62,175 nucleotides of DNA from NCBI GenBank assembly GCA_026391805.1, contig JAPLDJ010000028.1:1-62175 (forward strand), given 5' to 3'. Position numbers and translations under genes: made by a program. Position 1 is the first letter of the stretch. Each line of letters opens with the position of its first letter. Below are positions 17,648-25,621 of this stretch, piece by piece. Under the pieces are notes generated by a model. That model made no database searches, had not been told where the DNA came from, and saw nothing but the letters and a program-made list of their open reading frames with translations. The DNA comes from Bacteroidota bacterium (GTDB lineage Bacteria > Bacteroidota > Bacteroidia > Bacteroidales > FEN-979).

Positions 17648-18142
17648 ATGGCTAAGAAGATCTTCCTGGATGTAAGACCGGAGCCGGTTTATTTTACCCT
17701 GATCGGCATTTCCTGCCACGTAAAGGATTACCGGATCTCCTACCTGTTGAACACCCGCCTCGGGCTTGAATTCCACAAGCTGGATGACCTGAAGATCACG
17801 CTGACCCAGAAAAAGGAACCTACGGGTTTTTCCTTTTATTATTACAGGGATGAAGATTATTTCAATGCCTATTACCTGATTTCCAACCGCAGCGAGGAAT
17901 TTGCGCTGGCGCCGGAAATCAAGCAGGTCGATTTTCTGCTGATCGTGGAAGGGGTCTTCAAGAAAGCCCAGAAGGATCCGCTGATCAAAGCGATCAGGGC
18001 CATCCCGAACGTGCTGACGGCCTATGAGATCAATTTTGCAGAGATAAAGAATCATGAAACGCTCCTGAACGATATGGAGATGCATTTCATGAACATTCAT
18101 AAGGAAAGTAAAGTCAAGTATCAACCAAAAAGTAAAGTATAA
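17648..18142 (+). CDS. IPExxxVDY family protein
   Basis: The 164-residue protein belongs to a small family known almost only from Bacteroidota and named after a conserved IPExxxVDY stretch. Here the stretch reads APEIKQVDFLLIVEG, with Ala and Phe at the variable ends. The family usually lies close to acpP-fabF-rnc, as here, and its function is unknown. Other visible features are YFTLIGISCHVKDYRISYLLN and a C-terminus predicted to be helical. The ATG at 17648 is preferred over a start 30 bases upstream because the shorter form matches the family and lies downstream of the predicted promoter. Confidence 0.88.
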   Translation: MAKKIFLDVRPEPVYFTLIGISCHVKDYRISYLLNTRLGLEFHKLDDLKITLTQKKEPTGFSFYYYRDEDYFNAYYLISNRSEEFALAPEIKQVDFLLIVEGVFKKAQKDPLIKAIRAIPNVLTAYEINFAEIKNHETLLNDMEMHFMNIHKESKVKYQPKSKV

Positions 18143-18154
18143 GGAGAAAAAGCC

Positions 18155-18508
18155 ATGTTTGAAGAACTGAAAAAAGCGTTTGACAAGGGTGTTGAGTACG
18201 CCTTTGCCACAAAGGACAAGATCGAGAAAGCTGCCGCAGATTTTGCAAAGGAGAACAACCTCACAAAGGAAGAGGCCAAAAAGCTGTACGACCAGTGGGT
18301 GAAAAAATCGGATGCCATGCGGAAAGACCTGGAAAAACAGGTTGTCGAGATCCAGAAGACCGCCATTGCCAAAATGAACCTCGTAACGAAAGAGGACTAC
18401 AAGGCACTGGAGCAACGGATCAAAAAGCTGGAAGCCGGAGGAAAAGGCCCCGTAAAACCAGCAAGGAAAGCAAAGGCAAAGAAGGCAGCTAACAAAACAG
18501 TGAAATAA
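18155..18508 (+). CDS. Phasin-like small helical protein
   Basis: This 117-residue, highly charged protein is predicted to be helical over residues 1-90 (ATKDKIEKAAADFAKENN, TKEEAKKLYDQWVKKSDAM), with a coiled-coil-like EQRIKKLEAGG segment. It ends in a Lys/Ala-rich tail (KAKAKKAANKTVK). This is the shape of phasin-superfamily proteins that coat polyester granules, and also of unrelated small stress proteins. It follows the IPExxxVDY gene after 12 bases with a GGAG ribosome-binding sequence. No polyester synthase gene is visible in the window, so the granule role is unproven. Confidence 0.7.
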   Translation: MFEELKKAFDKGVEYAFATKDKIEKAAADFAKENNLTKEEAKKLYDQWVKKSDAMRKDLEKQVVEIQKTAIAKMNLVTKEDYKALEQRIKKLEAGGKGPVKPARKAKAKKAANKTVK

Positions 18509-18607
18509 AGCCGCTGGCTGCCGGCAGAAGATGAGTGGCATTCGAACGGGAAGATGTTCCTGTTCCGGAATTATGTTTGGTGAAAGGCATTCTAAAACTG
18601 TTAAACC

Positions 18608-20257
18608 GTGAATGTACTGAAGATCGGCTCGACCGTCAACGAAATCGGGCGTGCGAGGGAAATCATAGGGATTGCCGTTAAATACGGGTTCAACGACTGG
18701 GTCACGAAGAGCGGGCTGGCCAGGCTGCTGGTCACAAAAAAGCGGCTGGCCCGGATCAGCAAATTCACCAAGTGGGAACGTATGCGGATGGCGGTGGAGG
18801 AACTGGGTCCTACCTTCATCAAGTTCGGGCAGATCCTGGCCGACCGTCCCGACGTTGTCCCGGAGGAGTTGCGTGTTGAACTGAGAAAACTCCAGGATGA
18901 GGCGGTGCCCATGCCCGACGAGGAGGCCATCGCCGAGATAGAGCGGAACCTCGGACACCCGGTATCGGAGCTGTTCAAGGATTTTGATACGAAACATCTC
19001 GCCGCAGCATCGGTGGCACAGACCTACCGTGCCACGTTACTGAACGGGGATAAGGTTTGTGTAAAAGTACAGCGGCCGGGGATCGACAAGAAGATCAACC
19101 TCGACCTGATCCTGATGCGTTATTTTGGCCTCCGCTCGCAACGGACCCACCCGGAGATGGAAGCGATAAACCTTGTTGGCGTGATCGAGGAGTTCGGACG
19201 AACAATCCATAAAGAACTGGACTTTCGTCATGAAGCCGCTAATGTGATCAGGTTCGGGCACAATTTTGAGGGAGATCCGTTGATCTATGTCCCGAAGATT
19301 TACAAGGAATTTACCACGGAAAAAATTCTGGTCGAAGAATTTATTGAAGGGATCAAGGTCAGCGACATGGATGCGCTTTTTGCATCGGGCTGCGACCCGG
19401 TAATGATCGCCAAGAACGGCCTGCACCTGGTTTTCGAACAGATCTTTGTTCACGGCTTTTTCCACGCCGATCCGCATCCCGGCAACATCTTCATCAAAGA
19501 CAGGGACCAGATCGCCTTCATTGATTACGGAATGATGGGAACGGTACGGCCGGAACACCTCCAGTTCCTTGGTAAGTATGTGTTGGGCTACATCAGCCGC
19601 GATGCCCATGCGATCACCGAAGCATTGCTGCAGTTATCGGGCAAACGGAATTTCCGGCGGTTCAAGGACCTCGAGTTCCAGATCCACGATATGCTGGCGC
19701 ATTACAAGTACCTTTCGATCGACGAGATGGACTTCGGGAAGGTGATGAATGAGTCGATCGACATCATCGTGCGATACGGGCTTCGGATCCCGCCCACCGT
19801 TTACCTGCTGGTGAAAGCGCTGATCACCATCGAACGGGTAGCCGTGACCCTTTACCCGGAGATCGATTTTGCAAAAGAGATGCAGCCCTATGCTTTGGAC
19901 CTGATCCGGCAGCAATACAACCCGCGCAAGCTGGCCGAAGAGGTCTTTGATTCCATTAAAGAGTATTACAAGCTGCTGATGGAACTCCCTTCGGACCTGA
20001 ACGAGATCATTCATAAAATAAAGGAAGGCCGGTTCAGCACCCAGATTGAGCTCAAGGGCTTCGGCCCGCTGGAGGAGCACATCGACCAGGCGAGCAACCG
20101 CATATCCATCGCGATCGTGATTGCCGCGCTGATCATCGGCGCCTCCATCATCTCGCGTTATCCCGACACCCGGTGGATCGGAACGATCGTGTTTTTACTG
20201 GCGGGAATATTCGGGTTCTGGCTGCTACTGAAACTTTTCAGAAGAAACAGGTTCTGA
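18608..20257 (+). CDS. ABC1/AarF/UbiB-type atypical kinase
   Basis: The 549-residue protein has the marks of the UbiB family: FIKFGQILADRPDVVP (the KxGQ motif), an alanine-rich nucleotide loop LAAASVAQTY in place of the usual glycine-rich loop, the Lys in VCVKVQRPG, and the catalytic loop HADPHPGNIFI followed by FIDYGMMG. Two membrane helices end the protein (ISIAIVIAALIIGASII and GTIVFLLAGIFGFWLLL). Family members act in isoprenoid-quinone synthesis or lipid handling as atypical kinases or ATPases. The start is a GTG at 18608. The next gene is convergent, so the kinase ends its transcript. Confidence 0.93.
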   Translation: MNVLKIGSTVNEIGRAREIIGIAVKYGFNDWVTKSGLARLLVTKKRLARISKFTKWERMRMAVEELGPTFIKFGQILADRPDVVPEELRVELRKLQDEAVPMPDEEAIAEIERNLGHPVSELFKDFDTKHLAAASVAQTYRATLLNGDKVCVKVQRPGIDKKINLDLILMRYFGLRSQRTHPEMEAINLVGVIEEFGRTIHKELDFRHEAANVIRFGHNFEGDPLIYVPKIYKEFTTEKILVEEFIEGIKVSDMDALFASGCDPVMIAKNGLHLVFEQIFVHGFFHADPHPGNIFIKDRDQIAFIDYGMMGTVRPEHLQFLGKYVLGYISRDAHAITEALLQLSGKRNFRRFKDLEFQIHDMLAHYKYLSIDEMDFGKVMNESIDIIVRYGLRIPPTVYLLVKALITIERVAVTLYPEIDFAKEMQPYALDLIRQQYNPRKLAEEVFDSIKEYYKLLMELPSDLNEIIHKIKEGRFSTQIELKGFGPLEEHIDQASNRISIAIVIAALIIGASIISRYPDTRWIGTIVFLLAGIFGFWLLLKLFRRNRF

Positions 20258-20280
20258 CAATTACAGTCTTTATCTGACTC

Positions 20281-20347
20281 ACCTCACCCCCAACCCCCCT
20301 GCCTACCGGCAGGCAGGCTCTCCTGAAGGCGAGGGGGATTTTTTTCG
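20281..20347 (+). terminator. Possible terminator formed from a dispersed repeat
   Basis: ACCTCACCCCCAACCCCC and GGCGAGGGGGATTTTTTT can pair and end in seven Ts. The loop contains a copy of the 20-bp palindrome (20298-20317), apparently inserted into the CTCACCCCC...GAGGGGG unit. Confidence 0.45.
20298..20317. repeat. Dispersed 20-bp palindrome, copy 3
   Basis: CCTGCCTACCGGCAGGCAGG differs from the perfect palindrome by one base. It lies within the loop of the CTCACCCCC...GAGGGGG hairpin. Confidence 0.75.
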
Positions 20348-20462
20348 TGGATTTTCGTGTAACGTATTTTACGCCAAAAACGCGAAAACGCTAAGAACTT
20401 ATGCCGGTTTATGACATTTTGCGTCTTAGCGGTGAATAAAAAAACTTTAAGGAAAAACTATT

Positions 20463-21485
20463 CTAATAAGTATTCGTAAACTGTTTGAGGAACCGGAGAT
20501 CATTCTCAAAGAACAACCTCAGGTCCTTTATCTGATATTTTAACATGGTGATCCTCTCGATCCCCATTCCGAAAGCGAAACCGGTGTAAACGTTGCTGTC
20601 GATATTGCAATTCTCCAGTACCGCCGGATCAACCATGCCGCAGCCGAGGATCTCGACCCAGCCGGTGTATTTGCAGATGTTACATCCTTTCCCGCCGCAG
20701 ATGTTACAGGAAACATCCATCTCTCCCGAGGGTTCCGTAAAAGGGAAATAGGAGGGACGGAGCCGGATCTGCGTTTTTTCCCCGAACATCTCTTTTGCGA
20801 AGTAGAGCAACGTCTGTTTGAGATCCCGGAACGAAATGTCTTTGTCGATCGCCAGCCCTTCTACCTGGTGGAAGATGCAGTGGGCGCGGGCGGATATGGC
20901 TTCATTGCGGAAGACCCTTCCGGGGAAGATCGTGCGGATGGGAGGCTTTGACTTTTCCATGGCCCGGATCTGGACGGATGAGGTATGTGTCCGCAGGGCG
21001 ATATCGGGATCCTTTTCAATGAAGAAGGTATCCTGCATGTCGCGGGCGGGATGTTCTTCGGGGAAGTTCAGCGCCGTGAAATTGTGCCAGTCGTCTTCGA
21101 TCTCCCGGTCTTCCATCACGGAATATCCGATGCGCGAGAAGATCGCGATGATTTCATTGCGGACGATCGACAACGGATGCCTCGGCCCCGGCTCCATATA
21201 ATTCACCGGGCGGGTGAGGTCGAGGCCGGAGGAGACAGTCTCCTCAGCAGATCCCAGTTGCTCCTTCAGCGAATCGATCCTGCCCTGCACAGCGACTTTC
21301 AGGTCGTTGAGCAGCTTTCCGGTCTCCTTTTTCTGGTCTGAAGCAACATTTTTAAAATCGGCGAACAACTCCTGCAAAACCCCTTTCTTCCCAAGGAATT
21401 TAATCCTGAACTGCTCCAGTTCCCCGGCGCCCGAAGCGGCAAACGCTTCGACTTCATGGATTAGCTGTTCGATTTTTTCTTTCAT
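20463..21485 (-). CDS. pheS: Phenylalanine-tRNA ligase, alpha subunit
   Basis: PheS forms a tetramer with PheT and charges tRNA-Phe. The 340-residue length is normal. The N-terminal 90 residues form a coiled-coil tRNA-binding arm (KKETGKLLNDLKVAVQGRI). The class II catalytic core follows, with GPRHPLSIVRNEIIAIFSR, RTHTSSVQIRAM (motif 2), FRNEAISARAHCIFHQVEG and the motif 3 region GFAFGMGIERITMLKY. A Cys-rich insert CNICGGKGCNICKYTGW is seen, common in this phylum. pheT is not in the window, so the two subunit genes are separated here. Confidence 0.96.
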   Translation of the reverse strand: MKEKIEQLIHEVEAFAASGAGELEQFRIKFLGKKGVLQELFADFKNVASDQKKETGKLLNDLKVAVQGRIDSLKEQLGSAEETVSSGLDLTRPVNYMEPGPRHPLSIVRNEIIAIFSRIGYSVMEDREIEDDWHNFTALNFPEEHPARDMQDTFFIEKDPDIALRTHTSSVQIRAMEKSKPPIRTIFPGRVFRNEAISARAHCIFHQVEGLAIDKDISFRDLKQTLLYFAKEMFGEKTQIRLRPSYFPFTEPSGEMDVSCNICGGKGCNICKYTGWVEILGCGMVDPAVLENCNIDSNVYTGFAFGMGIERITMLKYQIKDLRLFFENDLRFLKQFTNTY

Positions 21486-21534
21486 GTTGTAAGCGGTTCA
21501 CTGAACACGTTTCACGAATCACGTTGTTCATTTT

Positions 21535-21634
21535 CATTGCGAGGAGCGCAGCGACGAAGCAATCCCCTTTTTGTTAATCATCCTTGTCATTGCGAGCCCC
21601 GCAAAAGCGGGATAAACTCCGCGAAGCAACCTCC
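21535..21634. repeat. Two copies of the CATTGCGAG...GAAGCAA dispersed repeat
   Basis: Copies at 21535-21570 and 21588-21634 match those at 14.0-14.9 kb. The second contains an extra CCCCGCAAAAGCGGGATAAA hairpin in its middle, an insertion of one palindrome into another. CTCCATC/CCGACCTCTGAC text follows (21628-21684). Confidence 0.75.
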
Positions 21635-21680
21635 ATCTTCCATCCTCCATCTTCAGATCTCCGACCTCTGACTTCTGACC

Positions 21681-22259
21681 TCAATCTACGATCTTAACCG
21701 TCATCTTGACATCCTTCAGCGGCCTATCGTTCTGATCCTTCTGAACAGAAGCGATCTTGTCGATCACATCGAGTCCTTCTGTGACCATTCCATAAACGGT
21801 ATAGTTCATATCGAGGAAATGGGTGCCTTGTTCCGGCTGGACGATATAAAACTGGCAACCGGAAGATGCTTTCTGTGGGTTATCAGTACGGGCTGCTGCC
21901 AGTGCGCCGCGGACGTGCTTAAGGTTGGCATTGAATTCAGCAGGGATTGGCTGGCCCACATCACCACCGCCAAGTTGCTGGCCGGGTTTTGCATTTTTTG
22001 AAGTGGGATCACCACCCTGGATCATGAAGCCCATGATGACGCGGTGGAACAGCGTCCCATCATAAAAACCGGACTTGGCCAGCTTGACGAAATTATCGCG
22101 GTGTTTGGGTGTTTCATTGCAGAGGTAGCCTTTCATGTCGCCGAATTCGGTGTGGATCACGAATTTTACCTGTTTCTGAGTGGTTGCAGTGCCCTGGGCA
22201 TTGCTGCTGATGTTCATCATGACAAAAAGAATAAGTGAAAGAAATGCAATTTTTTTCAT
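21681..22259 (-). CDS. Exported cyclophilin-type peptidyl-prolyl isomerase
   Basis: This is a cyclophilin-fold protein of 192 residues that speeds cis-trans isomerisation of proline bonds. From the ATG at 22259 it has a signal peptide (IAFLSLILFVMMNISSNAQ). A longer frame from 22289 was rejected because it would begin upstream of the predicted transcription start. Family motifs are present: FYDGTLFHRVIMGFMIQGGD, with the active-site Arg and Phe, GALAAARTDNPQKASSGCQF and LDMNYTVYGMVTEGLDVID. It likely helps fold exported proteins in the periplasm. Confidence 0.92.
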   Translation of the reverse strand: MKKIAFLSLILFVMMNISSNAQGTATTQKQVKFVIHTEFGDMKGYLCNETPKHRDNFVKLAKSGFYDGTLFHRVIMGFMIQGGDPTSKNAKPGQQLGGGDVGQPIPAEFNANLKHVRGALAAARTDNPQKASSGCQFYIVQPEQGTHFLDMNYTVYGMVTEGLDVIDKIASVQKDQNDRPLKDVKMTVKIVD

Positions 22260-22286
22260 AGTATAAAAATTTAAGTTCCTGAGGGG

Positions 22287-22294
22287 CAAAAATA
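22287..22294 (-). promoter_or_regulatory. Predicted -7 box of the isomerase gene
   Basis: CAAAAATA on the plus strand is TATTTTTG on the minus strand, matching TAnnTTTG. The transcript would start about 20 bases before the ATG at 22259, which supports that start. Confidence 0.45.
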
Positions 22295-22312
22295 GTGAAA
22301 ATTTTAAGGGGA

Positions 22313-22897
22313 TCAGAAAGCGGGCAGGTTTTTATGACGTTCGATGTAGCATTTCCGGCAGAGGGGCTCATAGGCGTCTTTCTCCCCGAGGAGGACCTGT
22401 TTTTCATTCTTTACGATCCGGTGGGAATAGTGTGCAAGGTCGCCGCAGCTCATGCAGATTGCGTGTAGTTTGGTAATGTACTCGGCGCTGGAGATCAGCG
22501 AAGGCATCGGTCCGAACGGAACACCCAGGTAATCCATATCCAGCCCCGCCACCAGCACGCGGATGCCGTTATTGGCCATGGTATTGCACACCGTGGTGAT
22601 CTCGGAATCAAAGAACTGTGCCTCGTCGATCCCCACAACGTTCACATCGTTGACCATTAGGAGGATCTGCGAAGCCGATTGAACCGGTGTTGAGAGGATG
22701 GCATGTGCATCGTGCGTCACGATCTGTTCCTCGCTGTAACGGTTGTCCATGGCCGGTTTGAAGATCTCTACCTTTTGCTTGGCGATCCTGGCCCTGTTGA
22801 GGCGGCGGATCAGCTCTTCGGTCTTCCCGGAAAACATCGATCCGCAGATCACTTCGATCCAGCCGGTGCGTGAAGGAATGTTTTTTTCGATAAGCAT
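22313..22897 (-). CDS. tdk: Thymidine kinase (type II)
   Basis: The enzyme phosphorylates thymidine in the salvage pathway. The 194-residue product from ATG 22897 has the P-loop [14 protein letters not shown], a DEAQFF magnesium-binding segment, the lasso-region [16 protein letters not shown], and a second pair of zinc-binding cysteines in CRKCYIERH. The open frame extends upstream past 23.3 kb, but the extra sequence is the reverse strand of the next gene. The N-terminus [19 protein letters not shown] fits the family. It is divergent from the gene at 22976. Confidence 0.96.
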   Translation of the reverse strand: MLIEKNIPSRTGWIEVICGSMFSGKTEELIRRLNRARIAKQKVEIFKPAMDNRYSEEQIVTHDAHAILSTPVQSASQILLMVNDVNVVGIDEAQFFDSEITTVCNTMANNGIRVLVAGLDMDYLGVPFGPMPSLISSAEYITKLHAICMSCGDLAHYSHRIVKNEKQVLLGEKDAYEPLCRKCYIERHKNLPAF

Positions 22898-22917
22898 GAA
22901 TTCGTCGGAAAGTTTGT

Positions 22918-22948
22918 TATCTTTATGGCTGAAATCACCACAAAAGTA
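22918..22948. promoter_or_regulatory. Overlapping divergent -7 boxes between tdk and its neighbour
   Basis: TATCTTTA (22918-22925, plus strand) is a near match to TAnnTTTG for the rightward gene. CAAAAGTA (22941-22948) is TACTTTTG on the minus strand, a perfect match for tdk. The two starts would face each other over about 20 bases. Confidence 0.4.
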
Positions 22949-22975
22949 AGAAAATTCAGATTTGTTTTCACGGTT

Positions 22976-23677
22976 ATGAGTCATTTGAACAAATCCATCA
23001 TCTCGGATGAGATCCGTTGGCTGCTGGAGGCCATTACGGAACAGTTTGAAGCGATCAATGCATACGAGGGAAAGATCCCGCAGATCGAATTCGACATCAT
23101 CATGGAAAACATCCGGAAGCTGTACGATAACCTTTACCGGCTGAACCGCATCAGCAGCCCCGCTCCCCATGCCGACCACCTTATACCAGAGCAGCCGGTG
23201 GTGCGGCCGAAGGTGCCGGCTTATACCGAAGAGGTTAAAGAGCCGGTTCAGGAAGAGAAGCCACCCGTTCATCACCCTGTAAAGATCCGGGTGGAGACCA
23301 CCGAAACAGAGCATCACAAAAAAGAAAGTCACAAGGCGGAAAAAGAGGCAGGCGTGATCGACCTCTTTGCCGAAGAAGCCAGTGACTTCCAGGAAAAGCT
23401 GAAAGAGGTGCGCGAGAAAAGTTATGCAACGGAGCGGCTTTCATCACGCAAGGGTGATCTGAAAGCCTCCATTTCCATCAATGAAAAATTCCTTTTTATC
23501 AATGAGCTCTTCGACGGGAACCTGCGCGAATACAACATTACCGTTGAAACCCTGAACGGCTTTGCCGATATCCGCCAGGCGCTTGAATTCCTCGACCTCG
23601 AACGGATGAAGAACCGGTGGGAAAGCGAGTCGCCGGCGTTCAAACGGCTCAAGGAACTGGTGGAGCAGAAATTTTGA
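22976..23677 (+). CDS. Conserved hypothetical protein, charged and partly disordered
   Basis: The 233-residue protein has no recognised domain. An N-terminal helical part (residues 1-50, [19 protein letters not shown] and [19 protein letters not shown]) is joined by a Pro/Glu/Lys/His-rich linker of about 100 residues. The C-terminal part has [16 protein letters not shown] and [18 protein letters not shown]. The architecture resembles uncharacterised Bacteroidota proteins I have seen beside tdk. ATG 22976 is preferred to the earlier ATG 22925, which sits on the predicted -7 box. The 3' end overlaps the convergent dus gene by 29 bp. Confidence 0.75.
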   Translation: MSHLNKSIISDEIRWLLEAITEQFEAINAYEGKIPQIEFDIIMENIRKLYDNLYRLNRISSPAPHADHLIPEQPVVRPKVPAYTEEVKEPVQEEKPPVHHPVKIRVETTETEHHKKESHKAEKEAGVIDLFAEEASDFQEKLKEVREKSYATERLSSRKGDLKASISINEKFLFINELFDGNLREYNITVETLNGFADIRQALEFLDLERMKNRWESESPAFKRLKELVEQKF

Positions 23678-24635
23678 TCTCCTCTATGATCCCGATCAAT
23701 TCCTCCATCGAATCTGCCGTCATCAGCCTCATCCGGTGTTTCTTGAAATCTGCAACGCCTTTAAAATAACCACTGTAGAATTTCCGCATCTCCAGGAGGG
23801 TATAGAATTCACCTTTATATTCAATTGATCGTTCCAGGTGAAGACGTAAAATGTCGATCCGTTCGGACAGGGACGGAGGAGGAAGCAGCTCCCCGCGTTC
23901 GATGTACGCTTTACATTCCCTGAAGATCCAGGGGTTCCCGACGGCGGCGCGGCCGATCATCAGCCCGTCGACGCCATAGCGGTCTTTCATTTCCTTAGCA
24001 ATGACGGCGCTGGTGATATCCCCGTTGCCGAATACCGGGATCTGCATGCGCGGGTTTTCTTTGACCTTGCCGATAAGGGTCCAGTCGGCCGTGCCGCCGT
24101 AAAGCTGCGCCCGGGTCCGTCCGTGGATGGTAATCGCGCGGATGCCGGCATCCTGCAGCCGCTCGGCGATTTCAAGGATGTTCCGGTTTGCATCGTCCCA
24201 TCCCAGGCGGGTTTTAGCCGTCACCGGGAGCTTCACGGCATTGACCACAGCTTCCGTCATCCTGACCATTTTCGGAAGGTCATTCAGCAACGCGGCCCCT
24301 CCTCCCTTCATCACCACTTTCTTCACCGGGCAGCCGAAGTTCAGGTCGATGAAATCCGGTTGGGCGCTCTCTGCGATCAGTGCGGCTTTCCGCATGTTCT
24401 CCACCGATTCGCCGAAGATCTGGATCCCGATGGGACGCTCTTCCGGGCCGAACCTCATTTTTAAGCTGCTCTTTTCAGCTTCGCGGATCAGCGCTTCGGA
24501 CGAAATGAACTCGGTGACCAGGAGACCGGCACCGAACTGCTTGCAGATGGAACGGAAGGGCATATCCGTGACATCCTCCATGGGAGCCATGATCAGGGGA
24601 CAATCGCCCAGTTCTATGTGACCGATCTTTGTCAA
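23649..24635 (-). CDS. dusB: tRNA-dihydrouridine synthase (DusB-like)
   Basis: This FMN-dependent enzyme reduces uridines in the tRNA D-loop with NADPH. The TIM-barrel protein has LIMAPMEDVTDMPFR at the start, the catalytic Cys in DFIDLNFGCPVKKV, KTRLGWDD, the ITIHGRTRAQLYGG loop, and IPVFGNGDI plus DGLMIGRAAVGNPWIF for phosphate binding. The length (328) is normal for DusB. The start is TTG at 24635. It overlaps the tail of the convergent gene at its 3' end and shares a compact promoter region with the protease gene at 24680. The choice of DusB over DusA/C follows overall similarity. Confidence 0.92.
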   Translation of the reverse strand: MTKIGHIELGDCPLIMAPMEDVTDMPFRSICKQFGAGLLVTEFISSEALIREAEKSSLKMRFGPEERPIGIQIFGESVENMRKAALIAESAQPDFIDLNFGCPVKKVVMKGGGAALLNDLPKMVRMTEAVVNAVKLPVTAKTRLGWDDANRNILEIAERLQDAGIRAITIHGRTRAQLYGGTADWTLIGKVKENPRMQIPVFGNGDITSAVIAKEMKDRYGVDGLMIGRAAVGNPWIFRECKAYIERGELLPPPSLSERIDILRLHLERSIEYKGEFYTLLEMRKFYSGYFKGVADFKKHRMRLMTADSMEELIGIIEEIKISAPPVP

Positions 24636-24642
24636 AAAGCAC

Positions 24643-24660
24643 TACTTTTGCGCAAAATTA
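24643..24660. promoter_or_regulatory. Back-to-back -7 boxes in one palindrome
   Basis: TACTTTTGCGCAAAATTA contains a perfect TAnnTTTG box on each strand (TACTTTTG rightward at 24643-24650 and TAATTTTG leftward at 24660-24653) separated by CG. The rightward box serves the gene at 24680 and the leftward one dus. Each promoter covers the other's start point. Confidence 0.5.
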
Positions 24661-24679
24661 GTCAAATTCAATCGTTTCC

Positions 24680-25621
24680 ATGAAACCGGCCGCCCTTTCA
24701 CACCTTTCTCCCTTCATGAAACTGCTCTTCGTGCTGATGCTATTGCTGACCGGTTTGATCATCTCAGTCTTCGGAAGCATCCTGATCACGATGGTGACGT
24801 ACCATGCTGACCTGAATAAAATCATGCTGCTGCTGTCCGACAGCGGTGATCCCTCCTCTGTTCCCCTTCTGAAAGCATTGCAGATTTTGCAATCGGTCTT
24901 CCTTTTCATTGTTCCGGCCATTTTCGCAGGATACCTATTTGAAGGCCATCCGGGAGGCTATTTCGGGATGAACAGGAAACCCGGCGGGCTTGTCCTGATC
25001 CTGGTCATTCTCATCCTGTTTGTCAGCCTGCCGCTGGTCAACTGGATGGTGTCGGTGAACGAAATGATGAAGCTCCCAACCTTTTTTCACGGGATCGAAG
25101 AATGGATGCAGACCACCGAAGCCCAGGCAGAAAAGCTCACCAACGCATTTCTTGATGTTCACTCGGCTGGCGGACTTGCATTGAACCTTGTCATGATTGC
25201 CATCATTCCGGCCATTGGCGAAGAGCTGCTTTTCCGTGGACTCTTCCAGCGGCTTTTTAAAGAGTGGTTCCGGAATATTCATGTGGCCGTTTTCCTTTCG
25301 GCACTGATCTTCGGACTGGTCCACATGCAGTTTTACGGGTTGCTCCCTCGGTTGATGCTCGGGATCTGTTTCGGTTATCTCTATTACTGGAGCGGGACGA
25401 TCTGGGTGCCGGTATTCGCTCATTTCCTGAACAACGGCGCAGCAGTAGTCGTTTCCTTTCTCTCAAACATTGGTGCCGTTCAGGCCGATTATGAAATGAT
25501 CGGGTCCACGAACAATGCATTCGTGATCGCGGGAAGTGTTGTGTTCACGGGGATGGCGATGTACGGGGTGTTCAGGCTGACAAAGAATGCAGGAATTAAG
25601 AATGCGGAAATGAAAGGATAA
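24680..25621 (+). CDS. CPBP-family intramembrane metalloprotease
   Basis: A 313-residue membrane protein with about seven to eight helices. The CPBP (CAAX protease/bacteriocin-processing, formerly Abi) motifs are present: IPAIGEELLFRGLFQRLF with the paired glutamates and Arg, FGLVHMQFYGLLPR with the second His motif, and GTIWVPVFAHFLNN with the last His-Asn. Members cleave or modify membrane-embedded peptides; the substrate here is unknown. It overlaps the next gene by one base (TAATG), so the two are translationally coupled, which may link it to cell-wall assembly. Confidence 0.9.
   Translation: MKPAALSHLSPFMKLLFVLMLLLTGLIISVFGSILITMVTYHADLNKIMLLLSDSGDPSSVPLLKALQILQSVFLFIVPAIFAGYLFEGHPGGYFGMNRKPGGLVLILVILILFVSLPLVNWMVSVNEMMKLPTFFHGIEEWMQTTEAQAEKLTNAFLDVHSAGGLALNLVMIAIIPAIGEELLFRGLFQRLFKEWFRNIHVAVFLSALIFGLVHMQFYGLLPRLMLGICFGYLYYWSGTIWVPVFAHFLNNGAAVVVSFLSNIGAVQADYEMIGSTNNAFVIAGSVVFTGMAMYGVFRLTKNAGIKNAEMKG

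Noticed and set aside
17567-18997. 476-codon minus-strand frame
   Set aside because: It is antisense to the IPExxxVDY, phasin-like and kinase genes, which have clear family motifs on the plus strand.
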